Assembly: GCF_900258515.1 (NCBI RefSeq)
Contig: NZ_LT984884.1
Location: 3,661,230 to 3,723,379 of the forward strand
Direction of reading: 5' to 3'
DNA length: 62,150 nt
Source: Lentibacillus sp. Marseille-P4043
Lineage (GTDB): Bacteria; Bacillota; Bacilli; Bacillales; Amphibacillaceae
The notes under the pieces were generated by a model. The model ran no database searches. It was not told where the DNA came from and saw only the letters and a list, made by a program, of their open reading frames with translations. The position numbers and the translations under genes were made by a program. Positions 51,354 to 59,498 of the stretch are shown here, piece after piece (position 1 is the first letter of the stretch; each line of letters starts with the position of its first letter).

Positions 51354-52084
51354 TCGCTTTAACCGGATGCCAAGGTGCAAATGGTGATCCAATCAGTGCC
51401 GATTCACCTGGCTTTTTCGATCATTATTTCGTTTATCCTTTTTCCCTGTTAATTAAAGGGCTCGCTTCGTTGTTAAATGACAATTTTGGCGTATCAATTA
51501 TTGTTATTACGTTGCTTGTTCGGCTTATATTGATGCCTTTCATGCTGAAGCAAATGAAAAGCAGCAATCAAATGCGTGAGAAAATGAACGTCATGAAGCC
51601 GGAAATGGATGCAATTAAAGAAAAGTATAAGGACAAAAAAGATAAAGAATCACAAATGAAAATGCAGCAGGAAACGATGGAACTTTATCAAAAACATCAG
51701 ATGAATCCAATGGCCTCTCTAGGCTGTCTACCAATGATCATTCAAGTTCCAATTTTTATCGGACTTTACTATGCAATCCGGCGAACTCCGGAAATCGCAA
51801 CACACAACTTTCTCTGGTTTAACTTAGGGCAAACCGATATGATTCTGCCATTTATCGCTGCAGCTATCTATTTATTACAGGCGCTGGTTTCACGAATCGG
51901 AATGGATCCAAACCAGAAAAAGCAAATGGCGCTATTTAGTTTTATTTCGCCAATTATGATTTTTATTGTCTCATTTAATTTCCCTGCCGCTTTGCCATTG
52001 TATTGGGCCGTAAGTGGGCTATTCTTAGTTTTTCAAACATTAATTTCGAAAAGAAAATACCGGACAAAAACTGAGGAATCATAA
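51290..52084 (+). CDS. yidC2: Membrane protein insertase YidC2 (YqjG-type)
   Basis: Encodes 264 residues. The lipoprotein signal ends at LTGC (cysteine 27). Five membrane segments of the YidC/Oxa1/Alb3 family follow; the essential arginine of the first core helix is R78 in ITLLVRLILMPF. QQETMELYQKHQMNPMASLGCLPMIIQVPIFIGLYYAIR is the family signature. It inserts membrane proteins alone or with SecYEG. It is not in the rnpA-jag context of the primary copy (SpoIIIJ) and is preceded by the MifM-like ORF, which suggests the inducible second copy. ATG with GAGGAGG upstream. Confidence 0.92.
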   Translation: MERKSVFTILTKYSFIGFILLIALTGCQGANGDPISADSPGFFDHYFVYPFSLLIKGLASLLNDNFGVSIIVITLLVRLILMPFMLKQMKSSNQMREKMNVMKPEMDAIKEKYKDKKDKESQMKMQQETMELYQKHQMNPMASLGCLPMIIQVPIFIGLYYAIRRTPEIATHNFLWFNLGQTDMILPFIAAAIYLLQALVSRIGMDPNQKKQMALFSFISPIMIFIVSFNFPAALPLYWAVSGLFLVFQTLISKRKYRTKTEES

Positions 52085-52086
52085 AA

Positions 52087-52118
52087 GAACAGCACTTCCA
52101 AAACGGAAGTGCTGTTTT
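52087..52118 (+). terminator. yidC2 terminator
   Basis: AACAGCACTTCC pairs perfectly with GGAAGTGCTGTT around AAAAC, followed by TTGATTT. Confidence 0.82.
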
Positions 52119-52145
52119 GATTTGCTATAGATTCAACGAATTATT

Positions 52146-52358
52146 CTACGCTGCTGCAGTAAAACGGATAAAATCAATCGCATCTACTGACGTATATAGT
52201 TTCGTATTTTCTCCATAACCACTGCTAACATCAAGGACTAACACCAATTCATCTGTAACCGTTGAGAGAATGCCTTCTATTAAATTATTATCTGTAGCTA
52301 CCTCAACACGTGAACCAATTCTTGTCGCTAGTTCTGCAGCAAAAGTATCTGCAAACAT
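52146..52358 (-). CDS. DUF2642-type small protein (spore-coat associated)
   Basis: Encodes 70 residues: a single small beta domain, LATRIGSRVEVATDNNLIEGILSTVTDELVLVLDVSS. The layout (G-x-x-V-x-V, then I-x-G-x-L, then D) is that of DUF2642, found in coat-associated proteins of bacilli. It follows a larger protein with the same domain by 14 bases and is probably its paralogue. ATG start with GAGGAGGG upstream. Confidence 0.68.
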   Translation of the reverse strand: MFADTFAAELATRIGSRVEVATDNNLIEGILSTVTDELVLVLDVSSGYGENTKLYTSVDAIDFIRFTAAA

Positions 52359-52372
52359 CTAAATCCCTCCTC

Positions 52373-52750
52373 TTATATTTCACTAACAAATTCGACTTTT
52401 TCCATACGGACCAATACTTGATCTCCAGTGGTTTCAATAATTGCGATATAGTCATCTCTTACAGCAATTAATGTTCCAGTTACCATACCAAACGGGGTCG
52501 TCACTTGTACTGTTTCATTAACCAAATCTAATAATACGTCACGAAGTGTATTAGGTGTACCTGGCGTGGTTGGCGGAGGTGTTTCTGTTCCACCATCTGT
52601 ATCGCCATTTCCTACGCCGATATTGAAGTCGACATCTAATCCTGGTAAATCAAGTGAAAAATCATTACTTACCCCACTACTTGAAGCAATATTTTGTGAC
52701 AATTGGTTAAGATACCTCAATAGATTTGTCTGACGATCTGTGAGTGCCAA
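52373..52750 (-). CDS. DUF2642-domain protein with a Gly/Pro/Thr linker
   Basis: Encodes 125 residues. A helical N-terminus (RQTNLLRYLNQLSQNIASS) leads to a linker rich in G, T and P (TDGGTETPPPTTPGTP) and a C-terminal DUF2642-like domain (LVNETVQVTTPFGMVTGTLIAVRDDYIAII). It probably forms an operon with the following 70-residue paralogue and belongs to the spore coat group that continues on the other strand at 53146-54210. ATG with GAAAGGATG upstream. Confidence 0.65.
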   Translation of the reverse strand: MALTDRQTNLLRYLNQLSQNIASSSGVSNDFSLDLPGLDVDFNIGVGNGDTDGGTETPPPTTPGTPNTLRDVLLDLVNETVQVTTPFGMVTGTLIAVRDDYIAIIETTGDQVLVRMEKVEFVSEI

Positions 52751-53100
52751 CTGTATCCATCCTTTCTGTTAATATAATATCTATCTCTATTTACCTTATT
52801 CTTATTCCATCCTTCTGTAAGGGCATTTACCATCCAATCCTAGCTAATTCCACCAATATCCTATACATATAGATAGATAACTAGGTTTGCCCTAATGTTG
52901 TATTCTGCCCGCAGTTGTATACACTTCAGGCATCCTTAGGTCGGCTGGAGAGCCTCCTCAGGCCAACACGACGTTGGTCACGAAGCCGTTGCCACAAAAG
53001 CAGCCAATTCGAAAAAAGCGACACACCTTTTGAATGTCTTGCCATTAACACATACAACCAGTATCGGCAAAACTAGACTATTAGCTAACACGATCGTTTT
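52751..53100. other. Divergent coat-gene region with a GC-rich structured stretch
   Basis: Between 52905 and 53030 the sequence is markedly GC-rich (for example GGCTGGAGAGCCTCCTCAGG and ACACGACGTTGGTCACGAAG) in AT-rich surroundings, with several short self-complementary pieces. No ORF. The outer parts presumably hold coat-gene promoters. Confidence 0.45.
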
Positions 53101-53145
53101 TCATACGAATATACTATATAAAAATAAGCTCTGGAGGTGGAATAA

Positions 53146-53346
53146 ATGAGTAATGAAAATAAAGCATCGAAACCGATTATTGATATGCTTATAGAATCGA
53201 CATTAAAAAAACACGGGGCGACATTAGAACCAAGTAAAATTGACCCTAAGGAAAAAGAACAAATTAAAAAAATGGTTGATAACTTAAGGAAAAGTGTTGA
53301 GGATTTATCGCGTGAAAAGAAAGAAGAAAAAGAAGATAATGCGTAA
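53146..53346 (+). CDS. CotW-like spore coat protein
   Basis: Encodes 66 residues, highly charged. PIIDMLIESTLKKHGATLEP and KEKEQIKKMVDNLRKSVEDL follow the pattern of B. subtilis CotW (x-M-L-V-x-N-I-x-x-K-H-G-V, then E-E-K-E-x-x-x-x-L-V-x-x-L). CotW is part of the insoluble crust layer with CotX, whose homologue is the next gene. ATG with GGAGGTGG upstream. Shorter than CotW (105), lacking its basic C-terminal tail. Confidence 0.6.
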   Translation: MSNENKASKPIIDMLIESTLKKHGATLEPSKIDPKEKEQIKKMVDNLRKSVEDLSREKKEEKEDNA

Positions 53347-53565
53347 ATATCGATCAATAGTCTATTGCATGGTACCAGATTTGCCACAACACTAAGCCTA
53401 TATCTATAAATATAGTAACACTAGCCCGGATTAAACAGATAATCCGGGCTAACCTATGCCTATCTCCCCTTCTTATAAAAATAGGTTTCTATGATAAGAC
53501 AATCACCCTTACTCTTTGAAACCTAATACATAACATAAAGTAAACGGCAAGAAGGAGGAGAGATA

Positions 53566-54210
53566 ATGGTAATGTATAATCACCAAAAAAATTTTTTACT
53601 AGCAAGAGAAAGAGCTCATGCTCGTAGAGGTAAAGTAGATCTATGTGATAATAACTGTCATAGTCATTGTGATAGTCACTGCGATAATCACTGTGATAAT
53701 CATTCATGTAATCACTGTCAACAGTCAGAAGCAAGCCACCACCATCATGAGTCCTGTCATAGACCAGAGCATCATCACAAATGGAATGCACTAGACCCAA
53801 CGATGGATCACCCTATGTGCGAGAACACGAATGCTGATACGGATGTTACACAGGATCAATCATCACAGGTAAATAACCTTCAAAGCTCTATTGAATCCAT
53901 TGTTATAAAAGATTCATGTGATGTGGACGTATCATCAACCGACACCCAAGCCGCATTGAACATTCAGGTTGCACTTCAAGCTGCAATTGCCTTAGTTATT
54001 AGTATATCAATAGCAGATAGTAGTACCGGAGATGCTATCACACAGGATCTATATGCTAAATTAAAATCTAGCCAGGTGAATAAACAACACACGTATATTG
54101 AAAATTCCCGCGGTGTAAACGTAACAACAAGAGATACAGACATCGCAGTAAATGCCCAACTACTATTACAAGTATTGATTGCATTAGTTGTAAGACTAGA
54201 CATCTTGTAA
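53566..54210 (+). CDS. CotX/CotV-type coat protein with His/Cys-rich N-terminus and two coat domains
   Basis: Encodes 214 residues. Residues 27-85 contain about 10 cysteines and 18 histidines in a repeating C-x-x-H/H-C-D pattern (CHSHCDSHCDNHCDNHSCNH), suited to metal binding or cross-linking. Two copies of the CotX/CotV domain follow, about 99-148 (SSQVNNLQSSIESIVIKDSC and on) and 168-212 (SSQVNKQHTYIENSRGVNVT and on). Each ends in a hydrophobic helix (LNIQVALQAAIALVI; LLLQVLIALVV). B. subtilis CotX is 172 residues with one domain, so this is a duplicated form. ATG with AAGGAGGAG upstream; an ATG two codons later is also possible. Confidence 0.8.
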   Translation: MVMYNHQKNFLLARERAHARRGKVDLCDNNCHSHCDSHCDNHCDNHSCNHCQQSEASHHHHESCHRPEHHHKWNALDPTMDHPMCENTNADTDVTQDQSSQVNNLQSSIESIVIKDSCDVDVSSTDTQAALNIQVALQAAIALVISISIADSSTGDAITQDLYAKLKSSQVNKQHTYIENSRGVNVTTRDTDIAVNAQLLLQVLIALVVRLDIL

Positions 54211-54355
54211 TGATAGGTTACCACACACAACCCCATTTCCTTCCTGGGATCATATAAACGGTATAAAACATGATGAAGTCTCATTGCCCATCACTTCGAT
54301 TAGAAGACAAATTGAAAATGAGCGTTGCTAAATAGTATAAAAAACAAAACTTGAC

Positions 54356-54392
54356 AAGACCATCTCCAATTTGGAATGGTCTTTATTTTTTG
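54356..54392 (+). terminator. Terminator after the CotX-like gene
   Basis: AAGACCATCTCCAA and TTGGAATGGTCTT form a stem (bulged) followed by TATTTTTTG. Confidence 0.8.
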
Positions 54393-54440
54393 TCTAAAAC
54401 AATAACTATCTTTTACGATTCCTTGCTAAAGCACACAAAA

Positions 54441-54478
54441 ATGCTGCCCGAGGATATCTCAGGCAGCATAAGGATTTT
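54441..54478. terminator. Bidirectional terminator
   Basis: ATGCTGCC and GGCAGCAT enclose a second short stem (GAG/CTC), with TTTTTT on the plus side and TTTTT on the minus side. It lies between the convergent coat gene and the oxidoreductase gene. Confidence 0.8.
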
Positions 54479-54568
54479 TTAGCAAGTGAATAGACAATGG
54501 AATTTCTGAAATAAAATTTAGTGATTTGACATACATTTACTACTAGGCTACTTACTATTGCAAAAAGG

Positions 54569-55504
54569 TTACAACTTATTAATAACCTCACTAATTTCAT
54601 TGGTAATCATTAAAGTTTTCATTCCATCTTTAGCTGAAACGAAAGGATTTGTATCTAGCTGAATACAATTTATAAAGTCCAACAGCTGGATGGTTAATGG
54701 CTGTATGGAATTATCAACTCGAATCGTTTGCGTTACCGTTACCGGATAATTGTTAGCATTCTCTTTCATCGCACGTGTCAGTTTCATTTCTCCATCAAGA
54801 ATATTCGCTTCCATAAAAGCATTTTCCGTTAAAATTTTTATCGTTCTCATTTTTTTCTTTGCTTTAAAACTTGCCGTCAACTGTGCTGTAACGCCCTGTG
54901 AAAGTTTGGTGATGACAACAGCATGTTTTGGGGTATTCTCCAATACATTTCCAAGTGCGTAGAATGTCACAATTTTATCATGAAGAAGCTCATGTAAAAT
55001 ATAAAGATCATGAATCATTAAATCCTTCACAACATCAACCTTTTCCATTCTCTCGTCATATGGGTTCAATCGTTGAAAATCAATTCCTATAATAGACTCG
55101 CCTTCCAACTCTTTTGCAAGAACTTGAATGAAAGGATTGAAAAGTTCAATATGCCCCACTTGGAGTTTAACGCCTGCTTCAGTGGCTTTTTGGTCTAAAT
55201 CTTTAGCCTGAGCAACTGTACTCGTAATTGGTTTTTCCATTAACATGTGGACGTTGTGTTTAATGCAAGTTAAACCGATATCATAATGAAATTCTGTCGG
55301 TACAGCAACACTGACGGCATCGACGGATTGCAGCAAATCACGGATCGATTGAAATTGCTTCACCTTATACCTTTCAGCAACTTGGTGCCCTTTCTTTTCG
55401 TCATTATCGTATATACCGACAAGCTGGCAATGATCATGTAACGATAAATATGTTCGCACATGATTTTCTCCCATATTACCTGTTCCAATTACGCCTACTT
55501 TCAT
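54569..55504 (-). CDS. Gfo/Idh/MocA-family oxidoreductase
   Basis: Encodes 311 residues. The N-terminal Rossmann motif VGVIGTGNMGENHVRTY and the EKPI motif (LMEKPITSTVAQA, near 92-104, with the catalytic lysine) are clear; the C-terminal part is the usual beta-sheet substrate domain. The family oxidises or reduces sugars and sugar nucleotides with NAD(P). Beside a hexapeptide acetyltransferase, it may act like WlbA/WbpB in making a di-N-acetylated uronic acid, but an aminotransferase is missing here. ATG at 55504 follows GAGGAGAT. Confidence 0.82.
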   Translation of the reverse strand: MKVGVIGTGNMGENHVRTYLSLHDHCQLVGIYDNDEKKGHQVAERYKVKQFQSIRDLLQSVDAVSVAVPTEFHYDIGLTCIKHNVHMLMEKPITSTVAQAKDLDQKATEAGVKLQVGHIELFNPFIQVLAKELEGESIIGIDFQRLNPYDERMEKVDVVKDLMIHDLYILHELLHDKIVTFYALGNVLENTPKHAVVITKLSQGVTAQLTASFKAKKKMRTIKILTENAFMEANILDGEMKLTRAMKENANNYPVTVTQTIRVDNSIQPLTIQLLDFINCIQLDTNPFVSAKDGMKTLMITNEISEVINKL

Positions 55505-55621
55505 AAAATATCTCCTCACTCTATATAACTGCTCATTGATATCCTATGCACAAGCAGTTAGATGAGATAGACTACCATAACGAAAAAAATAAAATTGGCT
55601 TTTGTTACGGGGGATATCAAA

Positions 55622-55762
55622 AGCGGAAGCGCCCGTTAGCGACGTACGGACTGGACTGAGCCGTAGGAAATAAAGGAAACACGGTGAGCATAAGCGAACC
55701 GATGTTGACTTATCATACGGAGGTGAGGGAAGTCTCGCTGGGCGCTGAAGCTAGATGTGGCC
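55622..55762. repeat. Structured GC-rich repeat-like element upstream of the glycosyltransferase gene
   Basis: About 140 bases, GC-rich against AT-rich flanks. AGCGGAAGCGCCCGTTAGCG at its start and CTCGCTGGGCGCTGAAGCT at its end are imperfect inverted repeats (AGCGCCC with GGGCGCT). An inner hairpin pairs ATAAG with CTTAT. It resembles short dispersed elements I recall from related Bacillaceae genomes; only this copy is in the window. The in-frame ORF extension through it is not used by the downstream gene. Confidence 0.55.
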
Positions 55763-55851
55763 CGTCCCGTCTGAGAAACATATTTGATCCAAAATTTTAT
55801 ACCTTCTCCAGGGCTAAAATACTAGACTATATAAAGGAAGGTGATGGAAGT

Positions 55852-56775
55852 ATGTTAAATGTATTATTTATAGCCGAAGACACGTCAGAACAATTACATA
55901 AGATGTACCATTACTTGGAACAGGAACTTGCCAAGACAGTGAACTTGACGATGTGGAGGAATCCGGGTCATATGGATTATATATTAAATCAACTCCCCGT
56001 TAGACCGGATTTTATCTTACTGTTAAATGATATTGGCAGGCAAATGAAACCATTGATGAACGGCCTATCCCGCACTGGTATTCCCACTGGTCTCTTTGTG
56101 AATGATGTTCATCGCCTTGTAAAGCTTAGAAGGAACTATGTAACCAAACATAACATTGCTCATTTGTTCACGGTTACACGGGATAAATTTATCGAACTAT
56201 ATCCAGAATTCATTAACAAGATGGAATGGTTTCCACACTTTGTTCAGACGGAAATTTATCGCGACTATGGTATGAAAAAAGATATCGACTTATTAATGAT
56301 GGGAGCGGTTAATGATATTTATCCATTACGGCAAAAAATAGTAGAAGCATATGAAGGAAATCCGAATTTCACTTATCATAGGCATCCAGGTTACCAGAAT
56401 GTTAGCAGAATAGATAAGGATCAACATTTTATTGGTCAAAAATATGCAATAGAGTTAAATCGGGCGAAAATCGTGTTCACCTGTCCATCCGTATTTTATT
56501 ATCCAGTCATAAAATATTTTGAGATACTTGCTTGTAAATCCCTACTACTCGCTCCAACGTTTCCTGAATTAGAGGATCTCGGATTTATACCTGGCTATCA
56601 TTTTGTACCGATTGATGAAGATGATTTCATGGAAAAAGCAGCCTATTACGTAGCGAATGAAACAGAACGTAAACAAATTGCCGAGCAGGGATACCAATTT
56701 ATCCGGCAAACGCATTCCGCAAAAATCCGAACCGAGCAACTCGTTAAAAGAATCGAAAGCATACTCCAACAATGA
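55852..56775 (+). CDS. CgeB-like glycosyltransferase (GT-B fold)
   Basis: Encodes 307 residues. MLNVLFIAEDTSEQLHKMYH at the start, HLFTVTRDKFIELYPEFINK and WFPHFVQTEIYRDYG in the middle, and FTCPSVFYYPVIKYFEILACKSLLLAPTFPELEDLGF near the end match CgeB-type family-1 glycosyltransferases, several of which glycosylate the spore surface. The ATG at 55852 is chosen because GGAAGGTG is upstream; the ORF extends 56 codons further back through the repeat element. The next gene starts 20 bases after its stop. Confidence 0.75.
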   Translation: MLNVLFIAEDTSEQLHKMYHYLEQELAKTVNLTMWRNPGHMDYILNQLPVRPDFILLLNDIGRQMKPLMNGLSRTGIPTGLFVNDVHRLVKLRRNYVTKHNIAHLFTVTRDKFIELYPEFINKMEWFPHFVQTEIYRDYGMKKDIDLLMMGAVNDIYPLRQKIVEAYEGNPNFTYHRHPGYQNVSRIDKDQHFIGQKYAIELNRAKIVFTCPSVFYYPVIKYFEILACKSLLLAPTFPELEDLGFIPGYHFVPIDEDDFMEKAAYYVANETERKQIAEQGYQFIRQTHSAKIRTEQLVKRIESILQQ

Positions 56776-56794
56776 GAGGAAAGGAGGTTTTTAC

Positions 56795-57472
56795 TTGTCT
56801 GACATTCCAGAAAGCGTACAACTGGGTAATCATGTCGTGATTGAAGAAAATGTAACCATAGGAGAAAATGTTGTGATTGGGCATCATACAACAATTTTGG
56901 CAGGCACCCGCATTGGTGATAACGTCACAATTGGCTGTAGTTGTGTTTTAGGAGTCAAACCAGCCGTCAACAAGCGAATGCGCAAGTCGTCCAAGATAAA
57001 TACACAACTCATCATTGACTCCGAGGTTAAGATCGGTCATTTAGTATCCATCTACGCCGGTACGAATATCGAAAATAATGTATTTATTGGGGATCACGCA
57101 AGTATTAGAGAAAATGTTTCGATCGGTAAGGAGTCAGTGGTTGGAAGAGCAGCTATTGTCGAATTAAATACGATAATAGGAAAATCTTGTACCATTCAAA
57201 CGCAGGCCTATGTAACAGGAGACACGACACTGGAAGACGATGTTTTTATCGGTCCTTGTGTATCCATGTCTAACGATAAATACATGGGAGCAAAACAATA
57301 TTCGTTAAAAGGCCCTTACCTTAAAACAGGAGTTAAAGTTGGTAATAACGCATCATTATTGCCAGGAATTGTAATCGGGTCCAATACCGTTATCGGTGCA
57401 GGTGCTGTTGTCACCAAAAATATGGATGATGATATTGTTGCAGCTGGGGTTCCAGCGAAGAAACTGACTTGA
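56795..57472 (+). CDS. Left-handed-beta-helix (hexapeptide) acetyltransferase
   Basis: Encodes 225 residues built of hexapeptide repeats (VVIEENVTIGENVVIGHHTTILAGTRIGDNVTIG and later LLPGIVIGSNTVIGAGAVVTK). The end VAAGVPAKKL is usual for the WlbB/WbpD/NeuD-type sugar N-acetyltransferases. It would transfer acetyl from acetyl-CoA to an amino-sugar nucleotide. The start is TTG (56795), eight bases after AAAGGAGG; an overlapping upstream frame lies inside the preceding gene. The next ORF begins near its stop. Confidence 0.82.
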   Translation: MSDIPESVQLGNHVVIEENVTIGENVVIGHHTTILAGTRIGDNVTIGCSCVLGVKPAVNKRMRKSSKINTQLIIDSEVKIGHLVSIYAGTNIENNVFIGDHASIRENVSIGKESVVGRAAIVELNTIIGKSCTIQTQAYVTGDTTLEDDVFIGPCVSMSNDKYMGAKQYSLKGPYLKTGVKVGNNASLLPGIVIGSNTVIGAGAVVTKNMDDDIVAAGVPAKKLT

Positions 57473-57504
57473 CAGGAATATTATCAGAGAAAGGTAGGAT
57501 TACT

Positions 57505-58725
57505 GTGCCAAAAAAAGTTTGCATGGTTGTAGCATATCATCCATTTATGGACGCGAGAATTTTCAAGAAAGAAGCAAAAAGCCTGCAAAAAAAGGGGTAC
57601 AACGTTACGATGATTGTTCCAAGAAGGAATGGACATTTGTTCGATATTGATGGTACCCCTTTTACAAAGAGTTTTAGAAATAAAGTTTTCACCTATGATG
57701 GAATAAAAATTGTCACGTACAACTGGGAAAGCTGCAAAAACCACTTAAATAAAGTCTTAAGCAATGAAGAAATATGGGAGACTCAAGGTTTTAACAACCA
57801 TTTAACCCAACTCGCCATCCAGCAAGACGCCGATATCTACCACACACATGAGTACCTCTCTCTTTTCGCTGGAATTGGTATAAAAAGGTTAATGAAGAAG
57901 CGAAAAGGAAAACATGTTAAATTAATTTACGATAGCCATGAATTGACCCCTGATCCTTTAGACACAAAATATCCTGAAGAAACGAGAAAGAGTCTGCAAC
58001 AAAAGCTTCTTTACATGCTTGACGAAGTAGACTATGTCATCACTGTTTCCGATTCCATTAAATCATGGTATTTAGCACATAAACCGAATTTGCCTATCGA
58101 AGTGATTTATAATTCACCCCCGCTTGCTAAAAATTATCTACCTAAAGAATATCATTCAAATAATGTAACGATTGGTTATGAAGGAAATTTTGATGATAAA
58201 AAAGGAATGAAAGAAAAGATTATCGGCATTACAGAAATATGCGCCAAAAAAACTGATTTTCAATTCAAAGTTATTGGCGGAAGTCGATTTGGTAGTTCAT
58301 TTTCAATACCAAATCATCTACAGGATAATATACAACTAACCGGATGGGTTGATTATCAACATCTTCCAGACTATTTAAATGATGTTGATATTGGCTGGAT
58401 TGATCTTGAAAATGTTGAACACTCCCTTAATCGAAAATATGCCTTACCAAATAAATTCTTTAGCTATCTGAACAACGGTATACCAGTATTAGTAAACAAA
58501 TGTCATGAAATGGAAAGCTTTATTCGTAAACATCAATGTGGCTTTGTTGTCGAAAAGACGAATGCAACGGCTCAAGATTATGCAGAAGCATTGCTACATC
58601 TTCAGGAAGATAAAGGCAAATTAAAACAAATGAGTCAGAATGGCCGTAGTATAATGGAAAGCTTGTACTCATGGGAAAAGATGGAGAATCGATTATTCCA
58701 TGTTTATGATCAACTTCTCACATGA
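57505..58725 (+). CDS. Glycosyltransferase family 4 protein
   Basis: Encodes 406 residues of GT-B fold. KVCMVVAYHPFMDARIFKKEAKSLQKKGYNV is the N-terminal domain start; YHTHEYLSLFAGIG and YDSHELTPDPL are acceptor-domain motifs; the C-terminal domain shows GYEGNFDDKKGM, FKVIGGSRFG and LPNKFFSYLNNGIPVLV with the donor-binding region. The GTG at 57505, after AAAGGTAGG, is preferred over the TTG at 57469, which overlaps the previous gene. It probably forms an operon with the two upstream genes. Confidence 0.82.
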   Translation: MPKKVCMVVAYHPFMDARIFKKEAKSLQKKGYNVTMIVPRRNGHLFDIDGTPFTKSFRNKVFTYDGIKIVTYNWESCKNHLNKVLSNEEIWETQGFNNHLTQLAIQQDADIYHTHEYLSLFAGIGIKRLMKKRKGKHVKLIYDSHELTPDPLDTKYPEETRKSLQQKLLYMLDEVDYVITVSDSIKSWYLAHKPNLPIEVIYNSPPLAKNYLPKEYHSNNVTIGYEGNFDDKKGMKEKIIGITEICAKKTDFQFKVIGGSRFGSSFSIPNHLQDNIQLTGWVDYQHLPDYLNDVDIGWIDLENVEHSLNRKYALPNKFFSYLNNGIPVLVNKCHEMESFIRKHQCGFVVEKTNATAQDYAEALLHLQEDKGKLKQMSQNGRSIMESLYSWEKMENRLFHVYDQLLT

Positions 58726-58761
58726 AATCAATTAGAGACAGATTTTTAACCTTTTCATATA

Positions 58762-58824
58762 AGGCCCTATTCATAATGCTTGTTACTTTTAAATTTCGTA
58801 GTTGCTATATTATGTGCAATAACT
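58762..58824. repeat. Leader-type repeat, copy 1
   Basis: AGGCCCTATTCATAATGCTT followed by TTTCGTAGTTGCTATATTAT and GTGCAATAAC. It matches 61696-61756 over about 60 bases with roughly 15 differences. Both copies stand just left of MITE-like elements. Confidence 0.65.
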
Positions 58825-58849
58825 AGAAATCAAGTTCGGAGTTTTGACA

Positions 58850-59000
58850 ACCGCTACGGGAAAACACTACGCTTTCCGCGGGCACGGCTTCAGCCTCCGA
58901 AGCGGAAAACCGCCGCTTCGAAGTCTTCAGACACGTGCTGGGGCTGCGCTAACTCGCCCCACCGAAAACCATTGTTCCCGCAGTCTCCGAGTTTTCCCTT
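58850..59000. repeat. MITE-like element, diverged copy (reverse orientation)
   Basis: CGCTTTCCGCGGGCACGGCT, CAGCCTCC, GGAAAACCGCCGCT, GTCTTCAGAC and TTCCCGCAG are the same blocks, in the same order, as the reverse complement of the element at 59328-59467. Divergent between blocks. Confidence 0.75.
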
Positions 59001-59056
59001 CGCTAGTAGGTGCTATTACTTGATATACATGCTATATCTACACAAAAATTAGGGAA

Positions 59057-59212
59057 CTTCTACTAGTGGAGTCAGAATACGTAGACTCCTTGAAAATACA
59101 GTTCGATTTTATGCGTGCGATGTAATGCTGCCGAAGCTTTCCTTGTCCTGCGGGGTCTTCAGCTGTTGCTTTTCCCGCAGGAGTCTACTTGTATTTCCTC
59201 CACTAGTATTGT
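59057..59212. repeat. MITE-like element with terminal inverted repeats
   Basis: The left end TACTAGTGGAGTCAGAATAC then GTAGACTCC matches, inverted, the right end GGAGTCTACTTGTATTTCC then TCCACTAGTA. The core has CTTTCC, CTGCGGGGTCTTCAG and TTCCCGCAGGAGTCTAC. No ORF for a transposase, so it is non-autonomous or passive. Confidence 0.75.
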
Positions 59213-59327
59213 GATTTAAAACTCATTACATTCAGCTATTGCTTGAGTGAATTTCTGTTCAAGGGTGAAAAAGTCTTGTGTAACGTTAGAATCCATGGCT
59301 TTTCCCTTGTCGATAATCAGAGCACTA

Positions 59328-59467
59328 CTACCAGCGGAGGCAGAATACGTAGACTCCTGCGGGAACAGCACGAGTCTGAAGACCCCGCAGCGGCGGTTTT
59401 CCGTGAGGAGGCTGAAGCCGTGCCCGCGGAAAGCGAAGTATTCTGCCGGAGCGGAATTCAGACATTG
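59328..59467. repeat. MITE-like element, copy identical to 62011-62150
   Basis: 140 bases starting CTACCAGCGGAGGCAGAATA and ending GGAGCGGAATTCAGACATTG. Every base matches the copy at 62011-62150 in the same orientation. Ends are imperfect inverted repeats around GGCAGAATAC/GTATTCTGCC. Confidence 0.93.
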
Positions 59468-59498
59468 CATCATCATTGTTACGAAAGGAAATTTCATT

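Noticed and set aside
54406..54600. 64-codon ORF next to the oxidoreductase gene
   Set aside because: Covers a bidirectional terminator and the end of the oxidoreductase gene; no start signal.
55684..55851. 56-codon N-terminal extension of the CgeB-like glycosyltransferase
   Set aside because: It runs through the structured repeat element and has no ribosome site; the internal ATG at 55852 does.
59247..59498. N-terminal 84 codons of the long frame containing the C5-epimerase
   Set aside because: They translate the MITE-like repeat; a GTG start with a ribosome site lies just after it.
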